A DNA stretch of 64,000 nt, taken from positions 52,445 to 116,444 of the forward strand of contig CAKMKG010000004.1 of NCBI GenBank assembly GCA_927441425.1. Reading direction: 5' to 3'. Under the pieces are notes generated by a model. It saw only the letters and a program-made list of their open reading frames with translations, did no database searches and was not told the origin of the DNA. The translations under genes were made by a program, and so were the position numbers. Below are positions 1 through 6,581 of the stretch, in pieces (positions within the stretch are counted from its first letter, which is position 1; each line of letters begins with the position of its first letter). The DNA is from an uncultured Bacillota bacterium (GTDB lineage Bacteria; Bacillota; Clostridia; Peptostreptococcales; Anaerovoracaceae).

Positions 1-2
1 GA

Positions 3-503
3 TCCAACGGCATCCTCTTTCTTCCCTACCTGCTTGGTGAACGTGCACCCCGTTGGAATCCGGATGCGAAAGGTGCCTGGATCGGCATGAAACCGGAAAA
101 TACGCGGGGCGATCTATTGAGAAGCGTATTGGAAGGCGTCACGATGAACCTCTCCATTTGTCTGGATGTTCTCAGGACACAAGTTGACATCGGAGAAATC
201 CTTGTCATCGGCGGAGGTGCAAAAGGCGCTGTTTGGAGACAGATCATGGCAGATGTCTACAATGCGAAGATTACAGTACCGTCTCTATTGGAAGAAGCAG
301 GCTCTATGGGTGCTGCAGTGACAGGCGGTGTTGGCGCCGGCATTTTTAAAGATTTTACGGCAATTGATAAATTTATCAAGATTGATTCTGTACATACACC
401 GAATCCGGAAGCGGTTAAAAAATATGAACCTGTAAAAGAGTTATTTGACGAGTGCTATTTTGCACTGGAAGATGTGTTCACGAAAATGTCAAAAAGATTG
501 TAA
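3..503 (+). CDS. FGGY-family carbohydrate kinase, xylulokinase-like, C-terminal part
   Basis: The reading frame is open from the left edge, so the start lies outside the window and about 166 residues remain. The visible part carries the FGGY kinase signature FLPYLLGERAP near its beginning and the C-terminal block GGGAKGAVWRQIMADV followed by EEAGSMGAAVTGG, which shapes the ATP site in this family. Members phosphorylate pentoses, hexuloses or polyols; the WRQIMAD form is most like xylulokinases, but the substrate is not provable here. A hairpin terminator follows directly, so this is the last gene of its transcript. Confidence 0.85.
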   Translation, partial: SNGILFLPYLLGERAPRWNPDAKGAWIGMKPENTRGDLLRSVLEGVTMNLSICLDVLRTQVDIGEILVIGGGAKGAVWRQIMADVYNAKITVPSLLEEAGSMGAAVTGGVGAGIFKDFTAIDKFIKIDSVHTPNPEAVKKYEPVKELFDECYFALEDVFTKMSKRL

Positions 504-513
504 AAAGAAATTT

Positions 514-540
514 GGAGCCGTAATGGCTCCTATTGTTTTG
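514..540 (+). terminator. Intrinsic terminator, probably bidirectional
   Basis: A six-base-pair stem GGAGCC/GGCTCC with a five-base loop is followed by a T-rich run. It lies 11 bases after the sugar kinase stop and 14 bases beyond the stop of the convergent HAD gene. The minus-strand reading also has a T-rich tail, so it may serve both genes. Confidence 0.7.
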
Positions 541-544
541 GGAT

Positions 545-1207
545 CTATTCCTTCTTGTTTTGTATTGATAATAATTCGATCACATCGAGCAAGGTTGGTA
601 ACTTTGCATATAATAGGCTGTTTAACGCTTCGTCCGGCTGTAATAAGTCGGGTATCATAACGGGTTTCATTCCTGCTTTGTATGCAGACAGTATCCCCAT
701 CGGCGAATCCTCCAAGGCTAGACATTCATTAGGACTTAACCCAATTAGTTCACACGCTCTTAGGTAGATATCCGGCTCCGGTTTCCCCCGTTCTATCATG
801 TCACCGCAAACGATCTGATTAAAATAGTTAGAAATACCTGCTTTATTAAAATAGTATTGCGCTCTTTCTCTTTCGGTCGAGGTCGCAACTGTTATTTTAT
901 AATGATTCAATCTTAAATAATCAAGCAGCTCAAATAAACCGGTTTTAACTGGAATCCCATTGCTCTCTATGTAGGAAGTTACATAATCAACTCTGATTTT
1001 TCTTGTGGCGGACAAATCAAAGGCTTTGCCTAGTTCATTCATTAAAACACGATTTGTATCTGCCGCATTCAACCCCAGTGTTTTAAATGCCATGGCTTCT
1101 GTTATATCCAAGCCCATCTGTTGCCCTGCAAACGCCCAGCCTTTTGCCACAAGACGCTCGGTATCAAACATAAGACCATCCATATCAAAAACAATACCCT
1201 TGATCAT
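545..1207 (-). CDS. HAD-superfamily hydrolase, beta-phosphoglucomutase-like (subfamily IA)
   Basis: A 220-residue cytoplasmic HAD protein. Motif I is FDMDGLMFDTE with the nucleophile Asp8 and acid/base Asp10. The cap domain follows, then motif II near the VATST stretch, a conserved Lys in GKPEPDIY, and motif IV in LEDSPMGILSAYKAGM. This is the layout of phosphoglycolate phosphatase and beta-phosphoglucomutase relatives that act on small phosphorylated metabolites. The ATG has a strong GGAGGG site six bases upstream. It may share a transcript with the ArsC-like gene, whose stop lies 12 bases before its start. The substrate cannot be read from the sequence. Confidence 0.85.
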   Translation of the reverse strand: MIKGIVFDMDGLMFDTERLVAKGWAFAGQQMGLDITEAMAFKTLGLNAADTNRVLMNELGKAFDLSATRKIRVDYVTSYIESNGIPVKTGLFELLDYLRLNHYKITVATSTERERAQYYFNKAGISNYFNQIVCGDMIERGKPEPDIYLRACELIGLSPNECLALEDSPMGILSAYKAGMKPVMIPDLLQPDEALNSLLYAKLPTLLDVIELLSIQNKKE

Positions 1208-1219
1208 TTCCTGCCCTCC

Positions 1220-1561
1220 TTATTCCCAACTTTTCCAGACATCTGTTTGATACCCAACCGTTGCTTTGCTTCCATCTCGAACAACCGGTGTCTTGATTAA
1301 CTTGGGGTTTTCAAGAATTTTCTGGTCTTTATCTTCCTCTCTGAGGCACTTAACCAGCCCCAACAGTTGCTTATCTTTACAGTTTTGATCAATTAGGTTT
1401 TCCGTTCCCCCTAATGCTTGCTTCACACTGTTAAATTCCCCTTTGCTCATTCCCTTTTGTGTAACATCAATGAGCTGATATCTGATCCCACGTTCTTTAA
1501 AGTGCCTCTCCGCCTTCTTTGTATCAAAGCATTTTGGCTTTCCAAATATTTGTATATTCAA
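1220..1561 (-). CDS. ArsC/Spx-family thioredoxin-fold protein
   Basis: A 113-residue protein that starts IQIFGKPKCFDTKKAERHF: a beta strand, a single active-site Cys11 and a helix, as in the ArsC/YffB family. There is one cysteine, not the CxxC of Spx. The C-terminal KTPVVRDGSKATVGY block matches the cis-proline region of this fold. I chose the TTG start at 1561 because a GGAGG lies seven bases upstream; an in-frame start at 1591 has no such site. It could be an arsenate-reductase-like or glutathionylation-related reductase. No arsenic genes are nearby, so detoxification is unproven. Confidence 0.75.
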   Translation of the reverse strand: MNIQIFGKPKCFDTKKAERHFKERGIRYQLIDVTQKGMSKGEFNSVKQALGGTENLIDQNCKDKQLLGLVKCLREEDKDQKILENPKLIKTPVVRDGSKATVGYQTDVWKSWE

Positions 1562-1701
1562 AATAGTTCCTCCATACTGGCACCGCATCATGCGCCGCTT
1601 GTCCTCTACCCTTTCATTCTACAGTCAGTCGTAAAATTTTACAAGAGAAGAACGGAAAGTCACCATCTCAGGCTTAACGCATTTAGGCCATAAAAGAATC
1701 T

Positions 1702-2424
1702 TTATTTTTTATTTGTATTCGTAAAAAAGTCTTTTACGGTTTCATTATATTTGGAAATATTCATATCGTTATTCGCATCCATTGTCGCATAAAAGACTTC
1801 ATCTACTACATTCAAGCCTTGTTGTTGCATCATGTTCAGAACATCTTGTTGACTTAATTTTAATTCCCTCATGTTGTTTTCGTTTAATTTGCCATCCATG
1901 ATGATCGTTACAGGAACATTGCTCGCTGGATTGGGAAGATTCAGATCACTTATAGTAACCTTTTCATGCTGAGGTTTTCTAACGATTGAAAGCTTGCCGT
2001 TTGCCTCAACGATACCGTATTCAACCTTACTTATATCAAAAATTTCATATTCACGAAGCATCATAATTATTTCGTCAATACTGTAGTGAATCCGTTTGAT
2101 ATTACGATGAATAAGCTTTCCATTGAACAAAACAACGGTAGGTTCAAACGTGATCAGTTTTCGGAATTTACGAAATTTTAAGCTAAAGAAACTGAATGAC
2201 CTTTGTAACATAGCTAAAACAACAACTGCAAAAGCAGTCGGCAAATGTTCGATATTTGGATCTGCAATATCAGCTCCAACAATCGCTCCCATAACGACGA
2301 GTACTAGAAAATCAAATACAGGGAGTTCGCCAATCGGCCTCTTCCCCATAATAAAAAGAGTTGCTCCTAAAAGCAAAATCATGATTGTAATAATTCTAAA
2401 TAAAACTAACAAATACGTTTCCAT
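1702..2424 (-). CDS. DUF421-domain membrane protein (YetF family)
   Basis: A 240-residue protein with three hydrophobic helices within the first 85 residues, including MGKRPIGELPVFDFLVLVVMG, the hallmark of the YetF/DUF421 family. A cytoplasmic domain follows with VVLFNGKLIHRNIKR and the KPQHEKVT stretch typical of the duplicated C-terminal fold. In Bacillus relatives these proteins are membrane bound and some are expressed in the forespore; their biochemical role is unknown. A GAGGAG site lies five bases upstream of the ATG. No operon partner is evident. Confidence 0.8.
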   Translation of the reverse strand: METYLLVLFRIITIMILLLGATLFIMGKRPIGELPVFDFLVLVVMGAIVGADIADPNIEHLPTAFAVVVLAMLQRSFSFFSLKFRKFRKLITFEPTVVLFNGKLIHRNIKRIHYSIDEIIMMLREYEIFDISKVEYGIVEANGKLSIVRKPQHEKVTISDLNLPNPASNVPVTIIMDGKLNENNMRELKLSQQDVLNMMQQQGLNVVDEVFYATMDANNDMNISKYNETVKDFFTNTNKK

Positions 2425-2507
2425 TGATGCTCCTCTACTGCATGAATGAAGAGATTATTATCACTTACTACTTAGATTATGCTTAATAATCCAATCCTTA
2501 TACAGAA

Positions 2508-2545
2508 TAAAAAAAAATTCAAGAGCCCTGATGACTCCTGAATTT
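2508..2545 (-). terminator. Intrinsic terminator of the marR-flavodoxin operon
   Basis: Read on the minus strand, an AATTCAgGAG/CTCtTGAATT stem with a nine-base loop runs into nine or more T residues. It sits 25 bases past the flavodoxin stop. Confidence 0.75.
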
Positions 2546-2569
2546 TCGGTGTTGTTTTCTCTAAACAGT

Positions 2570-3094
2570 TTATAAGCCCTTCACATAGGCGATTATTGAA
2601 TCTATGGTTCCCTTATCCTCAAAATTTACTTTTGAATTATAGGTGTTGAGAAATTCTATGTCAACCGCTTCTCGCTCAGATTCAGGCTTTCTTTGAATCA
2701 TGCCTTTCATCATGGACATCATGACTTTATGCACTGGACCAAGTTTTTTGTAGTCTATCCCTCCGCGCAGATGAAAGAATTTTGTTTTTGCATGAAGCTC
2801 TGGCGAAAAGTTTTTATTTATGATTTTACTGTAATCCGTTGCGTTGGGATCGGCTAATCCAACGGTAAACACAATAAGGTTTTTGCAGGGATTTTGAGTA
2901 ACCAGTTTTACACCTGCGATACCACCTGCATACAGACCGCCGCCATATATAACGACGTCGTATTGACTTAGAGCTTTTGGTTCAATCGTTTGGGCATCTA
3001 ATAAATCTGAATTCAGAGCCAAAGCGATCCATTCAGCGTACTTGCGCGTTGAGCCATACTTCGATGTGTATGTGACTAAAATCTTGTTAGGCAT
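2570..3094 (-). CDS. Flavodoxin-domain protein (HemG/flavodoxin-like)
   Basis: A 174-residue flavodoxin. The FMN phosphate loop is TYTSKYGSTRKYAEW (about residues 8-22), followed by YDVVIYGGGLYAGGIAG and FTVGLADPNATDY, which correspond to the isoalloxazine-binding loops. The C-terminal FHLRGGIDYKKL segment resembles the flavodoxin/protoporphyrinogen-oxidase family domain rather than a small electron-carrier flavodoxin. It overlaps the upstream MarR gene by eight bases, which implies co-transcription and translational coupling. A role in redox stress or quinone-type compound reduction, controlled by the MarR protein, is an inference from context. Confidence 0.85.
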   Translation of the reverse strand: MPNKILVTYTSKYGSTRKYAEWIALALNSDLLDAQTIEPKALSQYDVVIYGGGLYAGGIAGVKLVTQNPCKNLIVFTVGLADPNATDYSKIINKNFSPELHAKTKFFHLRGGIDYKKLGPVHKVMMSMMKGMIQRKPESEREAVDIEFLNTYNSKVNFEDKGTIDSIIAYVKGL

Positions 3095-3548
3095 TTTCTG
3101 TCCTCCTGTTTATATTATCTAAATTCTCAAATATTCTCATTAACGAACTGCTTAAATCGGTAATTTCATCCATGCTCATGCCAGAGAACATGCTGTCAAT
3201 AAACTGCGTTGCAATTTGTTCATTATCTTCGTCCCACTGCTTGCATTGATCGCTTGCTGTTATCCGCATGGCTCTGCCGTCTTTCTCATCGTTATGGATT
3301 GTCACAAAGCGCTTTTCAGCCAGCTTCATAACAAGTTGCTTTGTGTTTTGGTGAGAAGTATCGCACGCTGCTGCAAGTTGTTTTAGCGTGGGGGGCTGTT
3401 CAAATAATCCCAATGCAAGTATTACAAACCATTGCTTGGCAGTTAGGTCTTTCATCTGCGAATCCATTTTGCTTTGAAGACGATTCGCAATGCGAAACAA
3501 ATATCCAAACACGATCAGTCTTTTATCCATCGTATCAAAATCGTACAC
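3087..3548 (-). CDS. MarR-family transcriptional regulator
   Basis: A 153-residue winged-helix protein. The order fits MarR: an N-terminal dimer helix, LTAKQWFVILAL, the recognition region TLKQLAAACDTSHQNTKQLVMKL, the wing DEKDGRAMRI, and C-terminal dimerisation helices. The start is GTG with a GGAGGTG site six bases upstream. It probably represses its own operon, because a perfect 8+8 inverted repeat lies over the -10 region of the promoter just upstream. The ligand is unknown; many MarR proteins of this kind answer to phenolics or oxidants. Confidence 0.9.
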   Translation of the reverse strand: MYDFDTMDKRLIVFGYLFRIANRLQSKMDSQMKDLTAKQWFVILALGLFEQPPTLKQLAAACDTSHQNTKQLVMKLAEKRFVTIHNDEKDGRAMRITASDQCKQWDEDNEQIATQFIDSMFSGMSMDEITDLSSSLMRIFENLDNINRRTENA

Positions 3549-3585
3549 CGACGCACCTCCATCATAATAGGTAATATGTTCCTTG

Positions 3586-3622
3586 TATAGGTATTATATT
3601 ACCTATATGCGTCCTTTGTCAA
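3586..3622 (-). promoter_or_regulatory. Promoter and palindromic operator of the marR-flavodoxin operon
   Basis: On the minus strand a consensus -35 TTGACA (3617-3622) and -10 TATAAT (3593-3598) are spaced by 18 bases. A perfect inverted repeat TATAGGTA-n6-TACCTATA covers 3586-3607, so a bound dimer would block the -10. A related TAGGTAATAT half-site lies at about 3568-3577, consistent with a second operator. Confidence 0.8.
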
Positions 3623-3653
3623 TACATATTTAGGAAAAGTCCATAACCATTTT

Positions 3654-3683
3654 GATCCCCTGACCTCTGCATTGCAAACTCAG
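3654..3683 (-). pseudogene. tRNA-Ala fragment, candidate attachment-site copy
   Basis: Bases 3657-3683 match 25 of 27 bases of the intact tRNA-Ala (13160-13186) in the same orientation. The match runs from the anticodon stem through the variable loop into the 5-prime T-stem. The anticodon-loop sequence here reads TTTGCAA (anticodon TGC), versus TTCGCAA in the intact gene. The rest of the tRNA is missing. Partial tRNA copies at an island edge usually mark site-specific integration, so I read this as the far attachment site of the 3.7-13.1 kb island. Confidence 0.7.
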
Positions 3684-3743
3684 ATGGTGCCGAGATTGGT
3701 TCGGTTGTCATGGTATAATTATTTAAGAATGCGTCTTTAGTTG

Positions 3744-4220
3744 TCATTTGAATATTAAATTCAGCATTCGGATACTTGACAAAAAGAATACCAAGCCCTG
3801 ACCAAAAAGCAATACAGAACAATACCCCATTACACTTTTATACATCAAAAATTCTTGCCCAACCGTTTGAAATAAATATATATCAGAAATCATAAGTAAT
3901 ATGGATAACGTCAAAAGAATAATTGAATGAAAAAATAATTTATATATCGTTTTATCACTACCTATGCTTTTTATGTCTTGGAATTTATTATTCCCATTCA
4001 AGGAAATAAGTAAAGCAACTCCTGCTAATTCAAAACCTGCGATAGTCGCTGATAAAGAAATTATGTCCGTATTGACCAAGAGGGAAAAATTACCAAGTGG
4101 AATAATCTCTGATTTTTTTAGAAGAATGCAGACGATTCCCATAATTAAAATCCCTACAATCCAATGAATAATAGCAAAAAATCTATCATCATAAAGCAAT
4201 TTATTAATTTTCTCCATCAT
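3744..4220 (-). CDS. Small four-helix membrane protein of the Dam-HerA-NurA operon
   Basis: I do not recognise the family. The 158-residue protein has four hydrophobic segments: about residues 13-33 (FFAIIHWIVGILIMGIVCIL), 50-75, 93-115 and 128-152. It has a short charged loop KFQDIKSIGSDKTIYK and no large soluble domain. Its ATG overlaps the stop of the preceding 330-residue gene in an ATGA arrangement, so the two are almost certainly co-translated. As the last gene of a predicted defence operon, it could be a membrane effector or anchor. Small four-helix proteins do occur in defence pairs, for instance KwaA of Kiwa, but I see no sequence basis to equate them. Confidence 0.65.
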   Translation of the reverse strand: MMEKINKLLYDDRFFAIIHWIVGILIMGIVCILLKKSEIIPLGNFSLLVNTDIISLSATIAGFELAGVALLISLNGNNKFQDIKSIGSDKTIYKLFFHSIILLTLSILLMISDIYLFQTVGQEFLMYKSVMGYCSVLLFGQGLVFFLSSIRMLNLIFK

Positions 4221-5209
4221 TCTGCAACATCTCCCATATATCTCAATGCCAAATCATACTTTTCTTTATATGCCTGAGATATTGCAGAAAACATCTTGTT
4301 TGAATCGACATATTTTGTTTTAGGTGATATTTTTTCTACCCAAGCAACCCGAACCAACTTTTCGTCAAGAAGATCATAAGGAATAGTCTTGTACTCTTCA
4401 GCATCATAGCCTCTCATTTTCGCTTTTCTGAAAATAGCATCCTCACCTTCTTCGATTTGCTGGGCTCTCTTAATTGCTTTTATCACTTTTTTCAAGAAAG
4501 CTTTTGTATTATTAACAGGGACTTCTGCACCTCTTTTTCCTCCCGAAATTTCAACATCAACATAGTATGGCATTCCTTTTTCGATATTCCCTGCCGCGAT
4601 GTCATATGCATTGATAATACCCTCTTCTTTTAGCAATTTAAGCCCCGGTTCTGCCACCTTAAATTGAATTTTAGATATCGATTTACAGTTAATAATTTTC
4701 TTATAATAATCGGGAATAATTATAGGCAAAATTTCAATTAAGTAACGCTTACTAGGGTAAAGACTCTGCATTATAGTACTTAAATATGCGCCCATACGCT
4801 CGATGCGTGCTCCATGAAAATTGAACTCACTAACGATAAGATTTTTATTTATGTAACAATAAAAATGAGTTTGCTCCATTAATGTATCATCTTCATTTGA
4901 TGTGATCTCTTGCCGGTTTCCATCAAGGATATTGAATAAATATGGAAAATCTGTACTCCTTAAGCTATAAAATTGACCGCGATAAACATTTTTATCTGTC
5001 TTATGTTGCTTAACGTCGAGAAAATGGTACTTGTCAAAATAGGGAATGGCAAGGCCGCGTCCAATAAGGTTAGTGTTATTGTTTCCTAATTTTTTGATGA
5101 ACGCATCAAGAATAGAATCAAGAGAAGCGCTTTTTCCATCACAAGCGCAGGTAACTTTATAAAAATATATCTTCCGCTCAATAGATTTTATTTTTACAGG
5201 CTTTGCCAT
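4217..5209 (-). CDS. Unrecognised 330-residue protein of the Dam-HerA-NurA operon
   Basis: No catalytic motif stands out. The N-terminal half has the pattern VYRGQFYSLRSTDFPYLF, then DDTLMEQTHFYCYINKNLIVSEFN and FHGARIERMGAYL. This loosely resembles uncharacterised defence-island proteins such as DUF6731 or DUF4747, a weak comparison from memory. The C-terminal third is rich in Lys and Glu and may bind nucleic acid. It starts 33 bases after NurA with an AAAGGAG site, and its stop overlaps the start of the membrane protein. Its position after HerA and NurA suggests an accessory, sensor or specificity part. No function can be assigned from sequence alone. Confidence 0.7.
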   Translation of the reverse strand: MAKPVKIKSIERKIYFYKVTCACDGKSASLDSILDAFIKKLGNNNTNLIGRGLAIPYFDKYHFLDVKQHKTDKNVYRGQFYSLRSTDFPYLFNILDGNRQEITSNEDDTLMEQTHFYCYINKNLIVSEFNFHGARIERMGAYLSTIMQSLYPSKRYLIEILPIIIPDYYKKIINCKSISKIQFKVAEPGLKLLKEEGIINAYDIAAGNIEKGMPYYVDVEISGGKRGAEVPVNNTKAFLKKVIKAIKRAQQIEEGEDAIFRKAKMRGYDAEEYKTIPYDLLDEKLVRVAWVEKISPKTKYVDSNKMFSAISQAYKEKYDLALRYMGDVAE

Positions 5210-5242
5210 AAATATTTTTCTCCTTTTCTCCTTGTCACTTTA

Positions 5243-6571
5243 TCATCTTTTCTCAATAAATCGCTCCAATATTTTAGCAGAAGGATAGCTTGACATTGAT
5301 GCGACTCCATTCGCTAGCTCTACAGGATATAATGCACCTTCATATTTTCGGCTAATTAAACTTGGAAGAGTAGACAATATCCGCTCTAAACCTATAATGT
5401 CCTTTACTTCGGGGAAGCTGGAATTATCGGAGTATTCTCCAACAAGAGCATTTAAAACCAAACTAGAATCCGGATCTAATTTTACATATATTTTCTCACC
5501 CCAATTTGTCCTCTTGCCATAGGGATTGGAGAGATCCGGTGAACGATAGACCTCTTTTCTTACATATGAATGAGGCAAGACCGCTATTGATGTAGGATCA
5601 CCAACTCTTTGCGGATTAACAAATTTAGAAATAGACATTAGATGCTCATAGAATATTCCCGACTTCTCCTGACCAATAAGGTGGATTGGCCTACTCTTTT
5701 CTTTAGTATACTCTACAAATTTCCTAATGTTGGGGACTAATTTTGAATACTGTCCTCTTAAAGTAAGTGGTCCATCTTTTATAAACAAGGTATCCGAAAA
5801 TAGCCTGCTATCTGAATGATCCCAAAGTAATCTAACGATAGTAAAAAGCATCAGGGTCTCCATAATAAGCATATATGATGATGCTACGCTATCTGGTGCG
5901 CTATCCTCACTCATATCTAAGTGAAATCCAATCATATCTGTAAGGAAGATCCCCCCCCCGCAAGCTGGACAGGTAGATTCACTGGCATCGAACGGAAGGC
6001 CTTCGATGGTTGTTTCACAGTGTGGACAATCAAAACTTGGAGAACTTCCTTTCGTTTTATTCCATTTCTCATATGCTATCCATTTCAAAGTTTCGAAATA
6101 TGCTCCACCCTCATCAATTTTCATCGATTCATAAATTATATTTCTCACTGCATCATAGTTGTTTCCAAGTGTTGTTTTAACATTTTTAAGTGGAAGCACG
6201 GTAGCATGAAATAGCGCACTTTCAGACATAATATCTTGTAATAACAACGGATGGGGGTTAAGCTTGTCAATACAATCAATTTTGGCTCTCTCGATCGAAA
6301 GAAGTGCCGTCTTTATAAAGGCAACCTCTTTTCCTGTGGGTGGATCCGTTTTTACAGCTATATAAGATCCATCGACCGCCCATATATATTTAAGTGGAGG
6401 CGCGTCGGCAATGAATTCTTGCCATACTGACAAATCCCCTTGAGGAACATCAGTTGTTATTGCTTCAAAATCTTCAATTAAAGAGCATACCCACTCATTT
6501 TGAATTACAGCCAAATGCCCTAGCTTCGAAGCAGTCTCACTAGGCAGTTTGCCGCTCGTACCATACGGCAT
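5243..6571 (-). CDS. nurA: NurA-domain nuclease with inserted zinc ribbon
   Basis: A 442-residue protein. The metal-binding motif WAVDGSY (Asp67) and a second acidic motif FIKDGPL (Asp266) match NurA, the RNase-H-fold 5-prime to 3-prime nuclease that works with the HerA motor. The C-terminal YPVELANGVASMSSYPSAKI resembles the closing NurA helix region. Between the two motifs is a CPHC (182-185)...CPAC (201-204) zinc ribbon, unusual for archaeal NurA. I chose the ATG at 6571, which has GGAGGG five bases upstream, over the longer in-frame start at 6628. It begins just 10 bases after the HerA stop, so the pair is coupled and likely forms one complex. Confidence 0.8.
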   Translation of the reverse strand: MPYGTSGKLPSETASKLGHLAVIQNEWVCSLIEDFEAITTDVPQGDLSVWQEFIADAPPLKYIWAVDGSYIAVKTDPPTGKEVAFIKTALLSIERAKIDCIDKLNPHPLLLQDIMSESALFHATVLPLKNVKTTLGNNYDAVRNIIYESMKIDEGGAYFETLKWIAYEKWNKTKGSSPSFDCPHCETTIEGLPFDASESTCPACGGGIFLTDMIGFHLDMSEDSAPDSVASSYMLIMETLMLFTIVRLLWDHSDSRLFSDTLFIKDGPLTLRGQYSKLVPNIRKFVEYTKEKSRPIHLIGQEKSGIFYEHLMSISKFVNPQRVGDPTSIAVLPHSYVRKEVYRSPDLSNPYGKRTNWGEKIYVKLDPDSSLVLNALVGEYSDNSSFPEVKDIIGLERILSTLPSLISRKYEGALYPVELANGVASMSSYPSAKILERFIEKR

Positions 6572-6581
6572 AGAATCCCTC

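Noticed and set aside
3619..3822. A 67-residue minus-strand frame overlapping the membrane-protein end.
   Set aside because: It runs through the tRNA fragment and the marR promoter and has no ribosome site; it is a chance frame.
3744..5209. Kiwa (KwaA-KwaB) identity for the four-helix protein and its 330-residue neighbour.
   Set aside because: Only size and helix count agree. Gene order is reversed, and I see no DUF4868 signature.
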